Shown here piece after piece: positions 1 through 8,406 of a DNA stretch of 64,000 nt (its first letter is position 1; each line of letters opens with the position of its first letter). Both the position numbers and the translations under genes were made by a program. The notes under the pieces were generated by a model, which saw only the letters and a list, made by a program, of their open reading frames with translations, ran no database searches and was not told the DNA's origin. The DNA comes from Streptomyces pinistramenti (GTDB taxonomy: Bacteria > Actinomycetota > Actinomycetes > Streptomycetales > Streptomycetaceae), in NCBI RefSeq assembly GCF_020564935.1, contig NZ_JAJCXB010000031.1, positions 18,238 to 82,237 of the forward strand, written 5' to 3'.

Positions 1-48
1 CCCTGGGAGCTCGGGGCTCCGGGTCTTGACGGGGGAACATGGGGAGGC

Positions 49-80
49 GGGGCCCCGGCTGCTCGCAGCGCCGGGGCCCC
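49..80. terminator. G/C-rich hairpin, probable terminator
   Basis: An 11-bp perfect inverted repeat (GGGGCCCCGGC at 49-59, complement at 70-80) with a 10-nt loop. No gene body is visible to its left in the window, so it probably ends transcription of a gene lying outside it. No U-tract follows, as is common in Streptomyces. Confidence 0.5.
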
Positions 81-589
81 GTTCACACCCCGGCACCGGC
101 TGCCGCACCCCGGGATCCGGATCCGACGCGGCACATCCCTGACGCGACGCAGCCCGCACAGCACGCCGCAACCGCGGCGGACCCGGTGACCGCATCCACG
201 CTCCTCCCCGTCGTCCGGAGACCGGAGCGCAGGACCGTCGCACCCCGTACGCATCGTGCGCCGTACGAGCCCGGCCGCTCTGCCGCCCCGCCTCACGTCC
301 CAGCGTCCCGCGCACCGGCGCCGGTGCGCGCCCGCGCGTGACACACCGTCCGCACCCCGGCACGCCGCCGACACCACACCAAGAGGCCGTACACCAGCGC
401 GGAGATGCGTCGCGTCAGACTGGCACGCCGTTGACGCCACCGCTCGGATTCCCACAATTTCGTTCACCGTTCACCTGCGACGCAGCCCGCCGAACGGCGC
501 GTCGGCGCAGCTCAGCGGGCTGATGGAGAGACGGAAGGATTTTGTGGGAAAGCAGGGCGAAAAACGGGGTCCGGCCGCCCCTGGCCGGT
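81..589. other. Non-coding stretch left of the iron regulator
   Basis: I see no convincing gene here. The open frames lack ribosome-binding sites, are rich in Pro/Arg/Ala and match no family. The stretch lies downstream of the minus-strand DmdR1-type gene. Confidence 0.5.
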
Positions 590-1414
590 TCAGCGCTTGG
601 CGACGAAGACGTGCGCGGCGATCTCGGAGTCCAGCTCGGCGGCCTCGCCGCTGCTGCCGACCAGCACACCGGCCGGCGACTCCGTCACGCTCACCACCGC
701 GCCCGGCTGTACCCCGGCACGCCGCAGCGTGTACATCAGCTGGGCGTCCGCCTGGATGGGCTCGCCGATCCTGCGCACCACGACCGTCTTGCCGTCGGGC
801 CCGGCGTCCAGGTCCATCAGGCTGACCATGCCGGCGTCCAGGAACGGATCCGCCTCCGACTGCTCGCCCAGCTCCTCAAGACCCGGGATCGGGTTGCCGT
901 ACGGCGACTCGGTCGGATGCCGCAGCAGTTCCACGACGCGGCGCTCGACCGCCTCGCTCATCACGTGCTCCCAGCGGCACGCCTCGGCGTGCACCTGCTC
1001 CCATTCGAGCCCGATGACGTCGACGAGCAGGCATTCGGCGAGGCGGTGCTTGCGCATCACCCGGGTCGCCAGCATCCGGCCCTCGTCCGTCAGCTCCAGA
1101 TGCCGGTCGCCCGCTACGGACAGCAGGCCGTCCCGCTCCATGCGCGCCACGGTCTGGCTGACCGTCGGGCCGCTCTGTTCGAGCCGCTCCGCGATCCGGG
1201 CGCGCATCGGGACCACGCCTTCCTCTTCGAGTTCGAGGATGGTGCGGAGATACATCTCCGTGGTGTCGATCAGTCCGGACATGCGTGCCCCTTGATGTGT
1301 CGTGCGGTGGCCCTGAACTCAATTCTGACGCATCCCACCGACAACGGTGCCGACTCGGCCTCTCGCGGACCTCGCGCCCGTATTGACAGGGCACTGGTCC
1401 AGACCGCAACGTGA
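542..1414 (+). other. Antisense open frame opposite dmdR1 (adm-like candidate)
   Basis: A 290-codon frame runs fully antisense to the iron regulator, and another open frame lies at 597-1295. Long antisense frames are expected by chance in high-GC coding DNA, so openness alone is weak evidence. The reason to list it is published work on S. coelicolor describing Adm, encoded antiparallel to dmdR1 and affecting antibiotic production. I cannot tell which frame would correspond to Adm, and I see no strong ribosome-binding site. Confidence 0.2.
590..1282 (-). CDS. dmdR1: DtxR/IdeR-family iron-dependent repressor (DmdR1-like)
   Basis: A 230-residue metal-dependent repressor. The N-terminal winged helix (about residues 1-70, including MRARIAERLEQSGPTVSQTV) binds DNA. 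The middle (about 75-140; HRLAECLLVDVIGLEW and the ACRWEHVMS block) carries the DtxR metal ligands and dimer surface. A C-terminal SH3-like domain follows from about residue 150. The family represses siderophore and iron-uptake genes when loaded with Fe(II). The length equals what I recall for S. coelicolor DmdR1, and the neighbouring SIS gene fits that locus. No iron box could be picked out upstream by eye. In S. coelicolor an antisense gene, adm, is reported opposite dmdR1, and a long antisense frame exists here. Confidence 0.93.
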   Translation of the reverse strand: MSGLIDTTEMYLRTILELEEEGVVPMRARIAERLEQSGPTVSQTVARMERDGLLSVAGDRHLELTDEGRMLATRVMRKHRLAECLLVDVIGLEWEQVHAEACRWEHVMSEAVERRVVELLRHPTESPYGNPIPGLEELGEQSEADPFLDAGMVSLMDLDAGPDGKTVVVRRIGEPIQADAQLMYTLRRAGVQPGAVVSVTESPAGVLVGSSGEAAELDSEIAAHVFVAKR

Positions 1415-1490
1415 TCCGCGCCACGTGTGCCCCTCGGGTGTCGCGGGCGAGAATCCATCGACTTTTTCGACGAGATCCGGCGCGATGCGG

Positions 1491-1510
1491 CGAAATCCGA
1501 CGAAATCCGA
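1491..1510. repeat. Tandem 10-bp repeat before the SIS gene
   Basis: Two exact tandem copies of CGAAATCCGA sit just upstream of the SIS gene, and a related unit lies at 1471-1480. Together with the AG-rich Shine-Dalgarno region at 1513-1519 they form the 5' leader of that gene. They could be a regulator site or a slippage-prone tract. Confidence 0.6.
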
Positions 1511-1528
1511 CGAGAGAGGCCCGCGGGA

Positions 1529-2287
1529 ATGGCTGAGAGTGACCGGCTTGCCGGACAGTACTTCGATGCCGCGATCGATCTGTTGCGACGGGTGCGCGAC
1601 GAAGAGGGTACGTCGATCACGGCGGCCGGGCGACTGATCGCCGACACCGTCGAGGCCGGCGGCCGGATCTTCGCCTTCGGCGCCGGGCACTCCTCACTCC
1701 CCGCCCAGGACACCGTCTACCGCGCGGGCGGCCTCGCCGTCATGAATCTGCTGTCCGTGCCCGGGGTGGTGGGCGTGGACGTCCGTCCGGCGACGCTCGG
1801 CAGCGCGCTGGAGCGGGTGGACGGCCTGGCCGGCGCCGTCCTGGACACCAGCCCGGTGGAGCCGGGCGACGTCCTCGTGATCATCTCGCTGTCCGGGCGC
1901 AACTCGCTGCCCGTCGAGATGGCGCTCAACGCGCGGGCCCTCGGCCTGAAGGTCATCGGCGTGACCTCGGTCGCGTACGCGGACGCCACCAAGTCGCGGC
2001 ACGTCTCGGGCAGCTACCTGAAGGACCACTGCGACATCGTGCTGGACAGCCGGATCCCGGTCGGCGACGCGGAGTTGACGCTGCCGGACATCGAGGCGCC
2101 GTTCGCGCCCGCTTCCACGGTCGTCACCAGCGCGATCATGCAGGCGGTGGTCGCGACCGCGGCCGGCGAACTGGCCGAGCGGGGTATCGAGCCGCCGCTG
2201 CTGCGCTCCGGGAACGTCGACGGCGGGCACGAGTGGAACGGCCGGGTGATGCGCGAGTACGCGGACCGGATCTACTACCGGCACTGA
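1529..2287 (+). CDS. SIS-domain sugar-phosphate-binding protein
   Basis: A 252-residue protein with one sugar-isomerase (SIS) fold. The phosphate-binding stretch FAFGAGHSSLPAQ lies near residues 50-62, and a second SIS motif, VLVIISLSGRNSLPVEMA, near 110-130. SIS proteins of this size bind phosphosugars as isomerases, etherases or regulators, and the sequence does not decide which. The start at 1529 was chosen because an AG-rich ribosome-binding site precedes it. An upstream in-frame ATG at 1427 would add 34 residues of repeat-derived, non-family sequence. It is transcribed divergently from the iron regulator. Confidence 0.85.
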   Translation: MAESDRLAGQYFDAAIDLLRRVRDEEGTSITAAGRLIADTVEAGGRIFAFGAGHSSLPAQDTVYRAGGLAVMNLLSVPGVVGVDVRPATLGSALERVDGLAGAVLDTSPVEPGDVLVIISLSGRNSLPVEMALNARALGLKVIGVTSVAYADATKSRHVSGSYLKDHCDIVLDSRIPVGDAELTLPDIEAPFAPASTVVTSAIMQAVVATAAGELAERGIEPPLLRSGNVDGGHEWNGRVMREYADRIYYRH

Positions 2288-2312
2288 AACGGCCGCCGCT
2301 GGGCCGCCGCCC

Positions 2313-3794
2313 TCAGCCCGCCCCCGCCAGGTCCAGCGCCGCCGCGATCCGGGCGGCGACCTCCTCGGCGTAGGAGGCGTCCGCACGGTCGAAGGGACGG
2401 CGGGCGGGAGTGCGCAGGAAGGTCGCGACGCCAAGGGTGCGGCCGCGGCTGCGCAGCACCACGCACAGCCCGTGCACCGAGCCGTCCGGCCATTTGCGGT
2501 CGGCCGCCCAGCCGTCGTCCGCGTCGTGCCCCGCACTGGTACGGACCGAGCCGCGGCGCTCGTGCGCCTGAGTGGCGGGATGCCCCTGCGGGTACGCCAC
2601 GGGGAGGCCGCACCCCGGCAGCGTCACGCAAGGGCCGGGCGATCCGGCCGGGGAGGCGAGGGCCCGCACCAGCAGCGGCGGGCCGCCCGTCTTCTCTGCG
2701 CTTCCCTCCGGTCCCGCGTCCGCGGCGGCGTCCAGCGGGCCGCGCGGCGCGGCTCCGGACGGCTGCGCCAGGTCGACCAGGGCATGGTCGGCGAACCCGG
2801 CAAGGGCGTAGTCGAGGTGGACGGCGGCCGCCTCCAACGGGTCCGGGCATTCGGCGGCGGCCCGTCCCGCGCGGTGCAGTTGCTGGGAGCGGAAGCGGAG
2901 CAGGGCGCCGTCCCGTTCGGCCTGTTTGATGTCGGTGATGTCCTGGAAGAGCCAGGCGACACCGAGCGGCGACGGCTCCTCGCTGAGCGGCGATGCCAGC
3001 CGGACGAAGCCGCTGCGCCAGCATCTGCGCGGTCGTTCGGCCTCCGCCGAGCGCAGCGTCACCCACAGTTCCGCGGGGTCCGGCGGCGCGCCCTGGGCGA
3101 GGACGTACTGCACCGCGCCCTCCAGTTCCTCGACGCCCTGGGACAGCAGCTCGCCCAGTGGCCGGCCCAGCAGCGTCGTACGGCCTGCGCACAGGGCGCG
3201 GGCGGCGCGGGCGTTGACGGCGGCGGGCCGCAGGTCGGCGTCGACGAGGACCACGCCCCAGGAGGCGTCGTCGAAGAGCGCTTCGCTCAGGGCGATGGAG
3301 CGTTCCAGGTCGATCTGGGTGCGGACCTCGCTGAAGGCGCAGTAGACGCCGGCCGCGCGGCCGTCGTGGCCGCGGACCGCGGAGGACTGGGTGCGGACCA
3401 GGACGCGGTGCCCGTCCTTGGTCAGCAGGGCGTATTCGTGGACCTGCCGTCCCGGGGCGTGCAGCGCGGCGAGGAGCCCGGCCTCGACCTCCTCGGCGTC
3501 CTCCTTGCGGACCGCCCAGCCGGTCAGCCCCCTGCGGCCGACGGCTTCGGCGGCCGTCCAGCCCAGGATGCGTTCGGCCTCGCGGTTCCAGTGGGTGACG
3601 GTGCCGTCGGCCCCGAGGGCGATCAGGGCGGTGTCCATGCCGTCCAGGAGTGCGGCGAGGAGCCCGGAGTCGTCGTGGTGGGGCCGTTTTCCGGGGTCCG
3701 TGCCGGACGGCGGGAGCTGCGGGGCGCGTTCCGGCGGGCCGCACGGGGCGGTCTCGGAGCGGTGTTCCGCCGAGGAAGCGGACGAAGCAGTCAC
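2313..3794 (-). CDS. PAS/GAF sensory protein without visible output domain
   Basis: A 493-residue cytoplasmic sensor. The first PAS domain is at about residues 45-165 (MDTALIALGADGTVTHWN, then ILGWTAAEAVGRRGL). A second PAS domain is at about 170-300 and ends with the PAC-like FQDITDIKQAE. A GAF-like C-terminal region follows to about 490 (VHGLCVVLRSRGRTLGVATF). Many Streptomyces relatives continue into a PP2C-type phosphatase, but this one stops after the GAF-like part, so it probably signals through protein contacts. A GTG start at 3794 follows an AGGGGG ribosome-binding site. The gene converges on the SIS gene. Confidence 0.8.
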   Translation of the reverse strand: MTASSASSAEHRSETAPCGPPERAPQLPPSGTDPGKRPHHDDSGLLAALLDGMDTALIALGADGTVTHWNREAERILGWTAAEAVGRRGLTGWAVRKEDAEEVEAGLLAALHAPGRQVHEYALLTKDGHRVLVRTQSSAVRGHDGRAAGVYCAFSEVRTQIDLERSIALSEALFDDASWGVVLVDADLRPAAVNARAARALCAGRTTLLGRPLGELLSQGVEELEGAVQYVLAQGAPPDPAELWVTLRSAEAERPRRCWRSGFVRLASPLSEEPSPLGVAWLFQDITDIKQAERDGALLRFRSQQLHRAGRAAAECPDPLEAAAVHLDYALAGFADHALVDLAQPSGAAPRGPLDAAADAGPEGSAEKTGGPPLLVRALASPAGSPGPCVTLPGCGLPVAYPQGHPATQAHERRGSVRTSAGHDADDGWAADRKWPDGSVHGLCVVLRSRGRTLGVATFLRTPARRPFDRADASYAEEVAARIAAALDLAGAG

Positions 3795-4212
3795 TGGAAC
3801 CCCCTACGAACGCGGTCGCACGTGCTGCACCGCGGCTCATTCAACTCGAACGTGACCCAGCCCACATCCGGTTTGCGGAAATCGTTGCCGGTGGGAAATT
3901 CGGTTGTGGCGGTGCGGGAGCGTTCCTAGGGTGGTGAGCACACGAGAAGGGAGGTGGTTCGGAAGATGATTTCGCACCGGACGCGTGAGGTGGCTGCGGG
4001 CTAGGTCCCGTCGCTTCACCCAGTGCAGCGCCGGACGCGCATACTGCAGATGCGCAGCCGGCCCATTCCCAGCAGTCACCCGACCCGCGGGCTACCGGTT
4101 CGTCCGACCGGCCCTTCGCGCCTCATGGCGCGGGGGAAGCAGCCCGCGGGTCGTCTGCGTCTGCGGACGACCCGGGTACGGCGCCCGGCCGGGCCGCGGA
4201 TCCCACCGCCTC
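3795..4212. other. Intergenic region between PAS gene and pdxH
   Basis: This 418-bp stretch holds the promoter of the minus-strand PAS gene and the 3' flank of pdxH. The only striking feature is a very strong ribosome-binding site (GGGAGGTG near 3950) ahead of a 12-codon frame, listed separately. No longer gene is evident. Confidence 0.5.
3966..4004 (+). CDS. Possible 12-residue leader peptide
   Basis: The frame MISHRTREVAAG is preceded about 10 nt upstream by AAGGGAGGTG, one of the best Shine-Dalgarno matches in the window. The next plus-strand gene is more than 1.3 kb away and pdxH runs the other way, so a classical attenuator role is unclear. A short regulatory or antisense transcript is possible. 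It is supported only by ribosome-binding-site strength. Confidence 0.3.
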   Translation: MISHRTREVAAG

Positions 4213-4902
4213 TCAGGGGGCCAGGCGCTCGACGGTCCAGCTCTCGCCGGTGCGCACGAACCGCAGCCGGTCGTGCAGCCGGTTCTCGCGGCCCTGCCAG
4301 AACTCCACCGTTTCGGCGGTGACGCGGTAGCCGCCCCAGTGCGGCGGCGCCGGCACCTGCTCGCCCTCCGGGTAACGCGCCGCCAACTCGTCGTAGGCGT
4401 GCTCCAGTTCGGCGCGCGAGGCGACGGGCGACGACTGGTTGCTGGCCCAGGCGCCGAGCTGCGAGCCATGCGGCCGGGAGCGGAAGTAGGCGGCGGTCTC
4501 GTCCCTGCCGATGCGGGCCGCGGTGCCGATGACGATGACCTGGCGGGCGAGCGGGTGCCAGGGGAAGAGCAGCGAGAGGTGCGGGTTCTCGGCCAGCTCC
4601 CGGCCTTTGCGGCTGGTGTAGTTGGTGAAGAACACGAAGCCACGGGCGTCGAACGCCTTGAGCAGCACGGTCCGTGAGCTGGGCCGGCCTGCCGCGTCGG
4701 CGGTCGAGACGACCATCGCGTTCGGCTCGTGCAGTCCGGCCGCCGCCGCGTCCTTGAACCAGCGCGCGAACTGTTCGTACGGCTCGGCCGCGAGGTCGGG
4801 CTCGGTGAGTCCCTCGGCGCGGTACTGGGCACGCATGGACGAGGGATCGAGCGAGGAGTGGGCTTCGGGAGGGAGCGCGTCGGCAGGGTGCACGGCCCTC
4901 AT
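4213..4902 (-). CDS. pdxH: Pyridoxamine/pyridoxine 5'-phosphate oxidase
   Basis: A 229-residue FMN enzyme that oxidises pyridoxamine- or pyridoxine-5'-phosphate to pyridoxal-5'-phosphate with O2. Family signatures are visible in order: the FMN/substrate stretch SSRTVLLKAFDARGFVFFTN (about 76-95), TSRKGRELAENP, FPWHPLARQVIV, RSRPHGSQLGAWASNQSS, and the C-terminal FWQGRENRLHDRLRF followed by a terminal RLAP. The ATG at 4902 gives the usual length; further upstream in-frame starts add non-family residues. It stands alone on the minus strand with the citrate synthase-like gene divergent. Confidence 0.95.
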   Translation of the reverse strand: MRAVHPADALPPEAHSSLDPSSMRAQYRAEGLTEPDLAAEPYEQFARWFKDAAAAGLHEPNAMVVSTADAAGRPSSRTVLLKAFDARGFVFFTNYTSRKGRELAENPHLSLLFPWHPLARQVIVIGTAARIGRDETAAYFRSRPHGSQLGAWASNQSSPVASRAELEHAYDELAARYPEGEQVPAPPHWGGYRVTAETVEFWQGRENRLHDRLRFVRTGESWTVERLAP

Positions 4903-5361
4903 CCTGCCGCATGGGCCCGCGTATCGGCAGGCCGCGAGGGCGGAAGTCTGCCCCTCGTCGCCTGCCCGTAACCCTGCCGTCGGCGAATCGGTCAGTGTGC
5001 CGGACGTCACGCTTCCCCGCAGGTGGGGAACCCGCCAAAATCGAGGGGCCGCACACTGTGGGCTCCGGACATCCACGACTATCGTGTCCGGGCCGGGGAC
5101 GCATCACGGCCCCGGAGAACGACCCGTCGGCCGGCCGCCGTACGAAGGCGCCGCACGACACGCACAGCGCCCATGGGCCGTCCCCCCGCGGGCACAACCG
5201 TCGCGTCATCCTTGCCATCGCCGGGCATCCCCGGGGTGACCGGTGCGGACCGCGAGCTGCCCGGCGCAGCCGCGTAACCGCACCGGCACCGCAGACAGAT
5301 CCGACCGCACGGCAGCCGGTCACCACGGCCGTCTGCCGTCCCCATCTTGAGGAGCCGCCTG
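4903..5361. other. Divergent intergenic region, pdxH / citrate synthase-like gene
   Basis: About 460 bp separate the two divergent starts. It must contain both promoters. I found no clear hairpin, operator or conserved RNA by eye, and the small open frames have no ribosome-binding sites. Confidence 0.5.
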
Positions 5362-6462
5362 ATGTCCGACTTCGTACCCGGACTTGAGGGAGTCGTCGCG
5401 TTCGAGACGGAGATCGCCGAACCGGACAAGGAGGGTGGTGCGCTGCGCTATCGCGGGGTCGATATCGAAGACCTCGTGGGGCACGTGACGTTCGAGAAGG
5501 TCTGGGGCCTGCTGGTGGACGGGGCGTTCACGCCGGGGCTGCCGCCCGCCGAGCCGTTCCCGATCCCCGTGCACTCCGGTGACATCCGGGTCGATGTGCA
5601 GTCGGCACTCGCCATGCTCGCGCCCGTGTGGGGCCTGAAGCCGCTGCTGGACATCGACGAGCGGACGGCACGCGACAACCTCGCCCGCGCCGCGGTGATG
5701 GCCCTGTCGTACGTCGCGCAGTCGGCGCGCGGGCAGGGCCTGCCGATGGTGCCGCAGCGGGAGATCGACAAGGCGGAGACCGTCGTGGAGCGCTTCATGC
5801 GGCGCTGGCGCGGCGAGCCGGACCCCAAGCACATCGCGGCGGTTGACGCCTACTGGACGTCGGCGGCCGAGCACGGCATGAACGCCTCGACGTTCACCGC
5901 CCGGGTCATCGCCTCCACCGGGGCCGATGCCGCCGCCGCGCTGTCCGGGGCGGTCGGCGCGATGTCGGGTCCGCTGCACGGCGGCGCGCCGTCGCGGGTT
6001 CTCGGCATGATCGAGGAGATCGAGCGGACCGGCGACGCGGCGGGCTTCGTGCGCCGGGCGCTGGACAACGGCGAGCGGCTGATGGGCTTCGGGCACCGCG
6101 TCTACCGTGCCGAGGACCCCCGGGCGCGAGTCCTGCGGCGTACCGCCAAGGAGCTGGGCGCGCCCCGTTTCGAGGTGGCCGAAGCGCTGGAGCGGGCCGC
6201 GCTCGACGAGCTGCACAGCCGCCGTCCCGACCGGGTGCTGGCCACGAACGTGGAGTTCTGGGCGGCGATCGTGCTGGACTTCGCCGAGGTCCCTGCGCAC
6301 ATGTTCACGTCGATGTTCACCTGTGCCCGCACGGCGGGCTGGAGCGCGCACATCCTGGAGCAGAAGCGCACCGGGCGCCTCGTACGGCCCTCGGCGCGCT
6401 ACGTCGGACCCGCCGCGCGCGACCCGCGGGAGATCGCCGGATACGACGGCGTCGCCCGCTGA
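5362..6462 (+). CDS. Citrate synthase-like protein (citrate synthase 2 type)
   Basis: A 366-residue member of the citrate synthase superfamily, which condenses acetyl-CoA (or propionyl-CoA) with oxaloacetate. The two catalytic-histidine regions are intact: GPLHGGAPSR (His206) and GFGHRVYRAEDPRA (His245). The third region reads TNVEFWAAIVLDF, so the residue aligned by eye with the catalytic Asp is Glu298. The CoA/substrate segment SAHILEQ...RLVRPSARYVG is present. The start at 5362 follows a TTGAGGAG ribosome-binding site; an earlier ATG 15 nt upstream is less well placed. The real reaction (citrate, methylcitrate or another) is uncertain because of the Asp-to-Glu change. Confidence 0.85.
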   Translation: MSDFVPGLEGVVAFETEIAEPDKEGGALRYRGVDIEDLVGHVTFEKVWGLLVDGAFTPGLPPAEPFPIPVHSGDIRVDVQSALAMLAPVWGLKPLLDIDERTARDNLARAAVMALSYVAQSARGQGLPMVPQREIDKAETVVERFMRRWRGEPDPKHIAAVDAYWTSAAEHGMNASTFTARVIASTGADAAAALSGAVGAMSGPLHGGAPSRVLGMIEEIERTGDAAGFVRRALDNGERLMGFGHRVYRAEDPRARVLRRTAKELGAPRFEVAEALERAALDELHSRRPDRVLATNVEFWAAIVLDFAEVPAHMFTSMFTCARTAGWSAHILEQKRTGRLVRPSARYVGPAARDPREIAGYDGVAR

Positions 6463-6511
6463 CGCAGACGGCGCGCGGGGCTCGTCCAACGGGCGGGCCC
6501 CGCAGGCCGGT

Positions 6512-7126
6512 TCAGCCCAGCGCCCGCTCCAGCAGGGCGCCCCACTGCGCCACCACCCGCTCGCGCCGCGCCGTGTCATCGCTGAGCAGGGTGGCGAGTC
6601 CCAGGCCACGGGCCATGTCCAGCAGTCCCTGGACCGTCTCCCTGATGCCCGGTACGGATTCGTCCACGCCGAGCAGCTCCACGGCGATGCGGTGGGATTC
6701 GCGGCCGACCCTGGCCTCCAGTTCGGTGACGCGGGGGCGCAGCTGTTCCTCGTCGGACGCGGCGACCCAGAGGTGCAGCGCGGCGCGGAACAGCGGCCCC
6801 GTGTAGAGGTCGACGACGGCGGCGACGACGGCCTTGCGGTCGACCGCGCCCGCGGCCCGTTCGGGGAAGAGGTCGCGCAGCGCCTGCGAGCGTTCTTCGG
6901 CGACGTGTTCGACGGCGGCGGTGAACAGGTCCTCGCGGGTGGGGAAATGGTGCTGGGCCGCGCCGCGCGAGACGCCGGCCCGCTCCGCGACGACGGAGAC
7001 CGTGGAGCCCGCCCAGCCGCGCTCCGCCAGGCAGGAAACGGCGGCCTCCAGCAGCTTGCGCCGGGTGGCGCGGCTGCGTTCCTGCTGCGGTGCCTTGGCG
7101 CTGCGCGGCGGGTTCACCGCGCCCAT
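6512..7126 (-). CDS. TetR-family regulator of acyl-CoA genes
   Basis: A 204-residue TetR repressor. The N-terminal helix-turn-helix (about 18-65) includes RRKLLEAAVSCLAERG, STVSVVAERAGVSRGAAQHHF and PTREDLFTAAVEH. The C-terminal half is the ligand/dimer domain. It overlaps the end of the enoyl-CoA hydratase gene by 13 bp and is cotranscribed with it. Operon position and a shared palindromic motif upstream of both catabolic transcripts (8056-8081 and 22818-22843) suggest that it represses both and is released by an acyl-CoA. That last part is inference. Confidence 0.9.
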   Translation of the reverse strand: MGAVNPPRSAKAPQQERSRATRRKLLEAAVSCLAERGWAGSTVSVVAERAGVSRGAAQHHFPTREDLFTAAVEHVAEERSQALRDLFPERAAGAVDRKAVVAAVVDLYTGPLFRAALHLWVAASDEEQLRPRVTELEARVGRESHRIAVELLGVDESVPGIRETVQGLLDMARGLGLATLLSDDTARRERVVAQWGALLERALG

Positions 7127-7914
7127 CGCGGGGCCCTCCGCTCCAGGAAGGCGGTCATGCCCTCGCGCGCCTCTTCGGACCCGAAGAGCCGCGCGGACTC
7201 CTCGGCCAGCGCCGCGGTGTCCCGGTCGAAGGCCCGCAGCACCTCGGCCGTGACCAGCTTCTTCGACGCGGCAAGCCCCTGCGGCGAGCCCTTGCGCAGC
7301 CCGTCCAGAACCGGCGCGAGCCCCGCGTCGACGTCGTCAGAAGCGAGCGTCACCAGCCCGATACGGACCGCTTCCGCCGCATCGAACCGTTCGCCCGTCA
7401 GGTAGTAGCGCCCGGCGGCACGCGGGTCGAGGCGCGGCAGCAGCGGCAGCGAGATGACGGCGGGCGCGAGCCCCAGCCGCGCCTCGGTGAACGCGAAGCT
7501 GGCGGCAGGCCCGGCCGCCGAGATGTCACAGGCCCCGAGCAGTCCGAGTCCCCCGGCCCGTACGTGCCCCGTGACGCGGGCGACGACCGGCACGGGCAGC
7601 TCCACGAGGTCACGCAGCAGCCGGACCAGGCCCAGCGGCGCGGCCGTCGCGGCGCCCGGCGCGGTGGCCTCGGACAGATCGGCACCGGCACAGAAGGTCC
7701 CGCCAGTGTGGGTGAGCACGACGGCCCGGGTGCCGTCGTCCGCGGCGGCCGCGTCCAGCGCCTGCCGCAGCTCGTCGACCAGCCGGGCGGACAGCGCGTT
7801 GCGGTTGTGCGGCGAGTCCAGGGTGACGGTGGTGATCCCGCGCTCGCGGACAGCCCGCACGAGCGGCCCGCCGCCCGCCGCGGCGTTCCCGGTGTCGGTG
7901 GTGGCGTCGGTCAT
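7114..7914 (-). CDS. Enoyl-CoA hydratase/isomerase family protein
   Basis: A 266-residue crotonase-fold enzyme. Crotonase motifs include SPHNRNALSARLVDEL (about 34-50), the oxyanion-hole segment GGTFCAGADLSEA (about 70-82) and the second block GHVRAGGLGLLGACDIS (about 115-131), followed by FAFTEARLGLAPA. The Glu in that third block matches one of the two crotonase acid/base positions, while the position of the other (AGGLGLLGACD) carries no Glu, so the exact reaction is open. It is the first gene of a two-gene operon with TetR. In Atu- or Liu-type pathways such a hydratase acts on the product of a biotin-dependent carboxylase like the one at 16.6-20.2 kb. Confidence 0.9.
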   Translation of the reverse strand: MTDATTDTGNAAAGGGPLVRAVRERGITTVTLDSPHNRNALSARLVDELRQALDAAAADDGTRAVVLTHTGGTFCAGADLSEATAPGAATAAPLGLVRLLRDLVELPVPVVARVTGHVRAGGLGLLGACDISAAGPAASFAFTEARLGLAPAVISLPLLPRLDPRAAGRYYLTGERFDAAEAVRIGLVTLASDDVDAGLAPVLDGLRKGSPQGLAASKKLVTAEVLRAFDRDTAALAEESARLFGSEEAREGMTAFLERRAPRWAR

Positions 7915-8081
7915 CAGGACCTGAACTCCTTTCCCTGGCCCGCGGTTCGCGGCACAGGATGTTGCCCGTCACCGCGCGCGGCACCGTCCCCTGGGGGCAC
8001 GGGATCGGGGACTGCACAGGATCGGGGACCTTCCGAGGGTGACAGCGACGGGGGGAACAATCAAGCGTGCTTGCATGGTTT
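7906..8081. repeat. Left copy of host-flank direct repeat around cassette 1
   Basis: About 175 bp covering the start codon and promoter region of the enoyl-CoA hydratase. A diverged copy in the same orientation lies at 11905-12078. Conserved landmarks in order are the CATCAGG start region, CTGAACTCCTTTCCCTGG, CGTCCCCTGGGGGCAC, GGTGACAGCGACGG and GCATGGTTT. Similarity ends sharply after GCATGGTTT. By eye the copies are about 85% identical. Confidence 0.85.
8056..8081. promoter_or_regulatory. Palindromic operator upstream of enoyl-CoA hydratase
   Basis: The core CAAGCGTGCTTG is a perfect inverted repeat except for its two central bases, within ATCAAGC...GCATGGTTT. It lies about 145 bp upstream of the hydratase start. 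A close variant sits about 155 bp upstream of the acyl-CoA carboxylase operon (22818-22843) and a weaker one at 12053-12078. Likely bound by the TetR protein at 6512-7126. Confidence 0.65.
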
Positions 8082-8257
8082 GTGGAGCTGGGAGGGCGCT
8101 CGTTGTGCGAGTGGAGACATGGGCGGTCACTGCGGCCGGAGGAAGAAGGCGTTTCGTTTGCCACGAACGACGTTCCATGGTCGCCAAGTTGACCGCACTC
8201 CATCCGACCCTCCGGCCAGAAAACGCGGCCGAAGCGCTCAGCCATGAACCGACGTAG
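8072..8257 (+). CDS. Doubtful small open frame after the left repeat
   Basis: A 61-codon frame beginning MVCGAGRALVVRVE with a CHERR segment. Third positions are not G/C-biased and no ribosome-binding site is seen. The start codon lies inside the repeat copy. It may be a relic of a gene that lost its 5' part at the repeat boundary. Listed because nothing else fills 8082-8340. Confidence 0.15.
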   Translation, partial: CMVCGAGRALVVRVETWAVTAAGGRRRFVCHERRSMVAKLTALHPTLRPENAAEALSHEPT

Positions 8258-8346
8258 CACCTCATGCGCCGCGGCGGCGCTATCGGGGACGCAGATCCAC
8301 CATGCCGCGCACCGTACAACCGGAACTAACAACCGCACACGCCAAG

Positions 8347-8375
8347 ACGGCCCCCGCATACACCGCGGGGGCCGT
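8347..8375. terminator. Hairpin insulating the XRE gene of cassette 1
   Basis: An 11-bp perfect stem (ACGGCCCCCGC and its complement) with a 7-nt loop, followed by TCTCTTT. The equivalent position of cassette 2 (25455-25480) has the same kind of hairpin, also followed by GTTC, so it appears to be a conserved part of the cassette. Confidence 0.65.
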
Positions 8376-8406
8376 TCTCTTTACTACCCCCAGCCGACCG
8401 GGGGTA

